Assembly (NCBI GenBank): GCA_050694015.1
Contig: JBOGWY010000320.1
Coordinates: forward strand, 1-8,960
Source of the DNA: JBOGWY01 sp050694015
GTDB taxonomy: Bacteria; Actinomycetota; CADDZG01; WHSQ01
Length of the DNA stretch: 8,960 nt
Direction of reading: 5' to 3'
The notes beneath the pieces are model-generated. The model did no database searches. It saw nothing but the letters and a program-made list of their open reading frames with translations, and had not been told where the DNA came from. Shown one piece after another: positions 5,629-8,960 of the stretch. Each line of letters opens with the position of its first letter. Position 1 is the first letter of the stretch. The position numbers and the translations under genes are program-made.

Positions 5629-6765
5629 GTGGCGTCAATCACCGAGGTGTCCCGCAAGCGCAAGGGCAACCGCCGGCGCGGCTCCAAGACCGACGGGACA
5701 CTCGTGATGTACAAGGTGCGCTACCGCGATCCCGACCGCAAAGAACGCTCCCGCACCTTCCATAAGAAGATCGACGCCGAAGAGTTCGCTCGCTCGGTGG
5801 AGACCGACATCTCGCGCGGCGACTACCTCGATCCTTCCGCCGGCAAGGTCACGCTCGGGCATTGGGCCGAGGAGTGGCTCGCCACCACCCGCCACCTCAA
5901 GCCCAAGACGCAGGAAGGCTACGAGGGCATCATCCGTAAGCACATCCTCCCCAAGCTCGGGAACCGGAGTCTGTCGTCGGTGCGGCCGATCGACATCAGG
6001 CGCTTCATCTCCGAGATGGTCGACGCCGGCTACTCCGCGTCGCGGGTGCGCCAGGCCCGCCACCTGCTGGGGATGCTGTTCACCGCCGCGGTCGAGAACC
6101 GGGCGATCCCGAGCTCACCGGTGGTCGGCGTCAAGATCCCCCGCGAGCAACGTCGGGAGATGCAGGTCCTCACCGCGGAGCAGGTCCGGGCCGTCGCCGA
6201 CAACGTGTCCGAGCGCTACCGGGCACTCATCTATCTACTGGCATATGGCGGTCTGCGGTGGGGCGAGGCCGCGGCCCTGCGGCGAGGCAAGATCAACGTG
6301 ATGCGGTCGCGCATCGAGGTATCGGAGTCGGTGGCGGAGACCTCCAAGGGTCTGCACTACGGAGCTACCAAGACGTATCAGACACGGTCGGTCGCGATCC
6401 CGGCGTTCCTCAAGGACATGCTCGCCGAGCATCTCGCCACCTTCGTCGACAAGGGGCGCGACGCCTTGGTGTTCACCACGGAGGCCGGGGCGCCGCTGCG
6501 CAACAACAACTGGCGCAGCCGGGTATGGGAGCCGGCGCTACGGGATGCGGGTCTGCCGAAGGTGCGCATCCACGATCTGCGTCACTCGTGCGCGACGTTG
6601 CTGATCGCACAGGGGGCCCATGCGAAAGCGATCCAGAGGCACCTGGGACATTCGTCGATCCAGATCACGTTCGATACGTACGGCCATCTGCTGCCAGACG
6701 AGCAAGACCGTGTTGCCGACGCGTTGGATGCAACTTTTCGAGGGTCCGCGCCCGCTCGCCGATAG
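5629..6765 (+). CDS. int: Tyrosine site-specific recombinase (phage/ICE-type integrase)
   Basis: This 378-aa enzyme integrates and excises the element next to the tRNA. It has an N-terminal arm-binding domain (YKVRYRDPDRKERSRTFHKK, then a DISRGDYLDP segment), a SAM-like core-binding domain (PKTQEGYEGIIRKHILPKLG onward) and a complete C-terminal catalytic domain. Catalytic residues, numbered from the GTG start, are R210 (GGLRWGE), K248 (ATKTYQTR), H315 and R318 (HDLRHSCATLL), H341 (HLGHSS) and nucleophile Y351 (FDTYGHLL). An in-frame ATG at 5587 would add 14 residues of little integrase character. I prefer the GTG because of the -10 spacing. High GC and an intact frame suggest that it is functional. 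Fragments of two other integrases lie downstream. Confidence 0.95.
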   Translation: MASITEVSRKRKGNRRRGSKTDGTLVMYKVRYRDPDRKERSRTFHKKIDAEEFARSVETDISRGDYLDPSAGKVTLGHWAEEWLATTRHLKPKTQEGYEGIIRKHILPKLGNRSLSSVRPIDIRRFISEMVDAGYSASRVRQARHLLGMLFTAAVENRAIPSSPVVGVKIPREQRREMQVLTAEQVRAVADNVSERYRALIYLLAYGGLRWGEAAALRRGKINVMRSRIEVSESVAETSKGLHYGATKTYQTRSVAIPAFLKDMLAEHLATFVDKGRDALVFTTEAGAPLRNNNWRSRVWEPALRDAGLPKVRIHDLRHSCATLLIAQGAHAKAIQRHLGHSSIQITFDTYGHLLPDEQDRVADALDATFRGSAPARR

Positions 6766-6876
6766 CACGACGCTCGATACTTACACCATTTGTTCGACGA
6801 AGATCGGGACGACGCAGCGGAGGCAAAGGAAGACCACTTCACACGGACACTGCGAGGGAATGAGGTTCGCCGTTAA
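6764..6876 (+). pseudogene. Remnant of a second tyrosine recombinase C-terminus, frameshifted
   Basis: Directly after the integrase stop, one frame reads STTLDTYT (6764-6787). One base of frame change later, another reads HLFDEDRDDAAEAKEDHF (from 6787), ending at TAA 6874-6876. Joined, these give the box around the catalytic tyrosine of a tyrosine recombinase (TTLDTYTHLF), aligning with FDTYGHLL of the intact integrase but clearly diverged. The one-base loss (apparent ACC-ATT for ACC-CAT) makes it dead. Its end overlaps the start of the downstream membrane-protein gene. The fragment is short, so the call rests on the Tyr box only. Confidence 0.55.
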
Positions 6877-8212
6877 CGACAACCTTGAGACGCCGCTCAG
6901 TGAGGAAGAGTTGCTTCAAGGAGGCGCTGTTCTCCTCCTTCTCCTCGATCCCCATGAATGGATGCATCGCCGCGTCGAAAAAGTAACTTTTGTCGACCAA
7001 CACAGTCTGAAGCGCCGCGTCAGCGTAGATCTGACTCTCCCGGGGTCCGATGTGATCATCATAGAGAAATTGCCCTTTGTTCCCGTCGCGTTCTTGGATA
7101 AGCGAGTTCTCATCGACTTTGACGCCCGCGACGAAGCAGGTTCGTCCGTACCTGTATTAACGAAACAAGAGAACAGCCGAATAGCGTGGGCAGCTCTCGC
7201 ACGAGCAGCCGAACACAGCCTCCCCGGCGGGCTAGCCGATCTGGATGAGCAAACACTTCAGGACCTTCGAATGATTGTCGGGGGTGGGCCGGCACGTGCG
7301 CTCCAAGCCCTAGAGCGCATCGAAAGGCGCGCTTCGGTACATGGGGAAGCGGCGGTTGCGCTCATGAAGAGCTGGGCGTTTCGGTCGCTTGCGTACGATC
7401 TCGCGACGAGGTTCCTTTTGTTCCTCGCCATCGATGACGAACCCGGCGCTCGACGTGTGCTCAAGTTCTCGTACGTGACACCCCTGCAAGAACCGACGGA
7501 TCTGCGCTCCCGCCTCCGAAGAGTGGCATCACAATTCGGCTGGATACCGGCCGAGTTCGATGTCGCGGTCCCCGCGATCGGAGAAGCCTCGAGTTACCAC
7601 TGCGAATTTGCGCCCCCCGCTGAGCTGGAGGTAGTAGCGAGCGAGCTGATGGTCGAAACCGTGGACGAGATATACGTCAACCAAGGTGACACCGCCGGAC
7701 CACGAGCTCACGTCTACATCGGGCAGGAAGTCCCGACCTCTGAGGGATGGCTCACGGTGTGGCTGCGAGCTCCAAGGACAGGTCTGCTGCGTGCTGCATT
7801 CGTTGTCACAGGAGTGACCTTGCTTCTCATCGTGTTCTTTCTCGACGAAAAGCGGATTACTCAGATTGAATCGAACCAGCCGGTAGCGATCCTGTTGACG
7901 ATCCCAGCCTTGGTCAGCAGCTTCATAGTGCGACCTGGTGAGCACGGCCTCGCAACAACGTTGCTGACGGGAATCAGATTGGCGGTTGGGTTGTCCGGTT
8001 TGTCGGCCTTGGCCGGAGCGGCCTTCCTGGTCGCTCAAGTAAGCGATGGAGCCCTCCTAAACTCGTGGAGAGTGCTTGCTGCCATCGCAGGAATCTGTTT
8101 TCTTTCCTGTGTAGTGGCCTTTATGGGCTTCGGCCCCGTCGGCCGAATCGGGCAGGCGCGTTTTCCTGTCACAGCCTTGGACGAGGATGAAGACAATGGC
8201 GAAGAGAGCTAA
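6860..8212 (+). CDS. Cargo protein of unknown function, large soluble region plus four membrane helices
   Basis: I do not recognise this 450-aa protein. The first ~310 residues are a mixed alpha/beta soluble region with no catalytic motif I can name. Four hydrophobic helices follow: about 312-328 (AAFVVTGVTLLLIVFF), 342-357 (VAILLTIPALVSSFIV), 372-391 and 404-423. The loop VRPGEHGLATTLL joins helices 2 and 3, and an acidic tail ends the protein. The frame is open from 6620, but that part is shadow of the integrase and its remnant. The ATG at 6860 is the first plausible start, although GAGGGA touches it rather than lying at normal SD distance, so a later start (6962) is possible. Codon use is less GC-biased than in the left half, which suits horizontally acquired cargo. 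It overlaps the next small gene by 17 nt. Confidence 0.75.
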   Translation: MRFAVNDNLETPLSEEELLQGGAVLLLLLDPHEWMHRRVEKVTFVDQHSLKRRVSVDLTLPGSDVIIIEKLPFVPVAFLDKRVLIDFDARDEAGSSVPVLTKQENSRIAWAALARAAEHSLPGGLADLDEQTLQDLRMIVGGGPARALQALERIERRASVHGEAAVALMKSWAFRSLAYDLATRFLLFLAIDDEPGARRVLKFSYVTPLQEPTDLRSRLRRVASQFGWIPAEFDVAVPAIGEASSYHCEFAPPAELEVVASELMVETVDEIYVNQGDTAGPRAHVYIGQEVPTSEGWLTVWLRAPRTGLLRAAFVVTGVTLLLIVFFLDEKRITQIESNQPVAILLTIPALVSSFIVRPGEHGLATTLLTGIRLAVGLSGLSALAGAAFLVAQVSDGALLNSWRVLAAIAGICFLSCVVAFMGFGPVGRIGQARFPVTALDEDEDNGEES

Positions 8213-8369
8213 GTCGAATCAAAGGAAGTCATCGGCTGCGTACCGAGTGGATTCAGCCGAGGGCAATCGCACGCGCCAATTTGTTCCGAAGGACGCTTCT
8301 ACTGTCGCCAACGATGTCAAGAGCCTGACAACCTCGGTCCGGAAAGGCCAACAGACCAAGAAAGCCTAG
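8196..8369 (+). CDS. Small basic protein of unknown function
   Basis: This 57-aa, Lys/Arg-rich, hydrophilic protein has no signal peptide and no family I recognise. It starts MAKRAKSNQRKSS and ends RKGQQTKKA. The ATG at 8196 overlaps the end of the membrane-protein gene by 17 nt and has GAGG (8183-8186) 9 nt upstream, better placed than for the in-frame ATG at 8187. The overlap suggests translational coupling and a joint function with the membrane protein. Its charge would allow nucleic-acid or membrane-surface binding, but that is a guess. Confidence 0.6.
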   Translation: MAKRAKSNQRKSSAAYRVDSAEGNRTRQFVPKDASTVANDVKSLTTSVRKGQQTKKA

Positions 8370-8407
8370 TTCGGGCCGAGAGATGTCGGGGGCAGGTCTC
8401 AGTATTC

Positions 8408-8420
8408 CCTGCTTTGCAGG
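8408..8420. other. Short hairpin in the spacer before the second integrase remnant
   Basis: CCTGC and GCAGG pair over 5 bp around TTT, 38 nt after the small basic gene. It could be a weak terminator or part of a recombination site. The rest of 8370-8432 shows nothing I can assign. Confidence 0.25.
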
Positions 8421-8432
8421 CACACACTGCCG

Positions 8433-8546
8433 ATTCAGATCACGTTCGATATGTATGGCCATCTGTTGCCGAACGAACAGGATCGGGTAGCTGCGGCGCT
8501 AGATGAGACGTTTCGACGGGTGGCCGAGACACGGAAGAACCGGTAG
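8433..8546 (+). pseudogene. Remnant of a third tyrosine recombinase C-terminus
   Basis: This open stretch encodes 37 residues and a stop, starting IQITFDMYGHLLPNEQDR. It aligns without gaps to the last part of the intact integrase (IQITFDTYGHLLPDEQDR at DNA 6658 onward), including the catalytic tyrosine, and then diverges in the tail (VAETRKNR). By eye, about three of four bases match, with most differences at third positions, so it derives from a related but different element rather than from a recent duplication. No start codon, catalytic Arg or HxxR box lies upstream: homology begins abruptly at about 8431, seven codons before the tyrosine. Confidence 0.85.
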
Positions 8547-8587
8547 TGCGTTAGTGGCAGCCGGCGGAAGGCCCAGTGAGAGTTTGA

Positions 8588-8845
8588 ATGGGTGATGTCG
8601 TCTTTATAGAAGGGGTGCCGAGCTCCGGTAAGACCAGTGTCGCGCGCGAGATCGGAAAACGCATTGAGGAAGTCGAGGTCATTCACGGGGACGAGTTAGT
8701 CAAGAAATGGCTGCGCCGACGTTCCTTTACTTCGAGCTTCGCGGAGGAGATGTTCGGACGCCTGCTGGATCGCGTCGAGGTAGCCAGGGCACGGAGTGAT
8801 GTCGTCGTGGATATGACCATTCCAGCGAGTTATCTAGTGGGCTGA
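8588..8845 (+). pseudogene. Truncated P-loop kinase (zeta toxin / chloramphenicol phosphotransferase-like NTPase)
   Basis: The 85 residues begin with a beta strand and a Walker A motif (VVFIEGVPSSGKTS, with G14, K15 and T16). HGDEL and a strand VVVDMTIP follow, as in small P-loop phosphotransferases of the CPT/zeta/AAA_33 kind, which are normally about 170 residues or more. The frame stops at TGA 8843-8845, just after the second strand, so the lid and C-terminal half are missing. The likely cause is insertion of the IS630-like element at about 8837, next to a TA dinucleotide (8835-8836). Start ATG 8588 has only GAGAG upstream. The gene lies 41 nt after the third integrase tail. It could instead be a naturally short ORF, but no family of that length is known to me. 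Confidence 0.6.
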
Positions 8846-8960
8846 CGCGGAAGAATCCGCCGGAAACCCTCGCGATTCTCGGGTCGTTTGGTCACGATGG
8901 TTGATGTAGCCGACAGGGAGGTGACATGCGTCAGCCATCCGTGTTCGTTCGCAGCCTGCG
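8837..8960 (+). mobile_element. Probable left end of an IS630-like insertion sequence (runs off the window)
   Basis: The kinase reading frame fails at about 8837, beside a TA dinucleotide (8835-8836), the target used by IS630/Tc1-mariner elements. About 90 nt of non-coding sequence, including a small GCGGA/TCCGC hairpin (8847-8860), precedes a well-placed transposase-like start at 8926. The other end is outside the window, so the terminal repeat cannot be confirmed. Confidence 0.4.
8926..8960 (+). CDS. N-terminus of a probable IS630-family transposase (partial)
   Basis: Only the first 11 codons are visible (MRQPSVFVRSL). AGGGAGG (8914-8920) stands 5 nt before the ATG, and VFVRSL is typical of the first residues of many IS630-type transposases, before their helix-turn-helix. 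The gene is cut by the window edge, so the call is tentative. Confidence 0.4.
   Translation, partial: MRQPSVFVRSL

Noticed and set aside
6235..6768. Minus-strand ORFs inside the integrase gene
   Set aside because: They lie wholly antisense to a complete catalytic domain and have no recognisable motif.
8435..8686. Minus-strand 83-aa ORF across the third integrase remnant and the kinase start
   Set aside because: Its C-terminal part is the antisense of the integrase tail and its N-terminal part that of the Walker A region. A similar antisense frame exists over the intact integrase.

Overview
The window is high-GC, densely packed bacterial DNA and most likely comes from an actinomycete-type organism (Actinomycetota). 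The signs are the strong C/G bias at third codon positions, TANNNT-type -10 elements, a Hanks-type Ser/Thr kinase, a YflT-like stress protein and actinobacterial-style integrase and transposase genes. I cannot name a genus. The left 5.3 kb looks chromosomal. The right 3.4 kb, from a tRNA-Arg gene onward, is an accessory region.

Left half (1-4652): this looks like one regulon. A minus-strand operon encodes a membrane-anchored Asp-rich protein, a sensor histidine kinase and an OmpR/PhoB-type response regulator, with overlapping genes. Around it on the plus strand lie two more secreted Asp-rich proteins (163-513 and 4257-4598) and a soluble Ser/Thr protein kinase (3239-4144). All four transcription units start from the same 54-bp promoter module. 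It is an inverted half-site TGAGA, three CTCATN-like direct repeats spaced exactly 11 bp apart, and a TANNNCT-like -10 element exactly 15 nt after the start of the third repeat. The module holds this spacing to the base in all four copies. Three direct repeats at one helical turn, set just upstream of -10, is the arrangement expected for an activating OmpR-family regulator, so the resident response regulator is the obvious candidate. My reading is an autoregulated envelope or cation signalling system whose outputs are a kinase and three acidic extracytoplasmic proteins. I know of no described system with this composition.

Middle (4653-5455): a YflT-like, two-helix membrane stress protein sits on the minus strand, convergent with the third acidic gene across a hairpin. 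A promoter-bearing spacer follows.

Right half (5456-8960): a tRNA-Arg(UCU) gene is followed by an intact tyrosine recombinase and then by cargo. Two diverged tail fragments of other tyrosine recombinases are present, one directly after the intact integrase and one 1.67 kb further on. Both begin only a few codons before the catalytic tyrosine, and each stands just upstream of a cargo gene: a 450-aa four-helix membrane protein with a small basic partner, and a truncated P-loop kinase. The kinase frame ends where an IS630-like element appears to begin, and that element runs off the right edge. This suggests repeated accretion of elements at the tRNA, with the integrase 3' end as a recurrent breakpoint.
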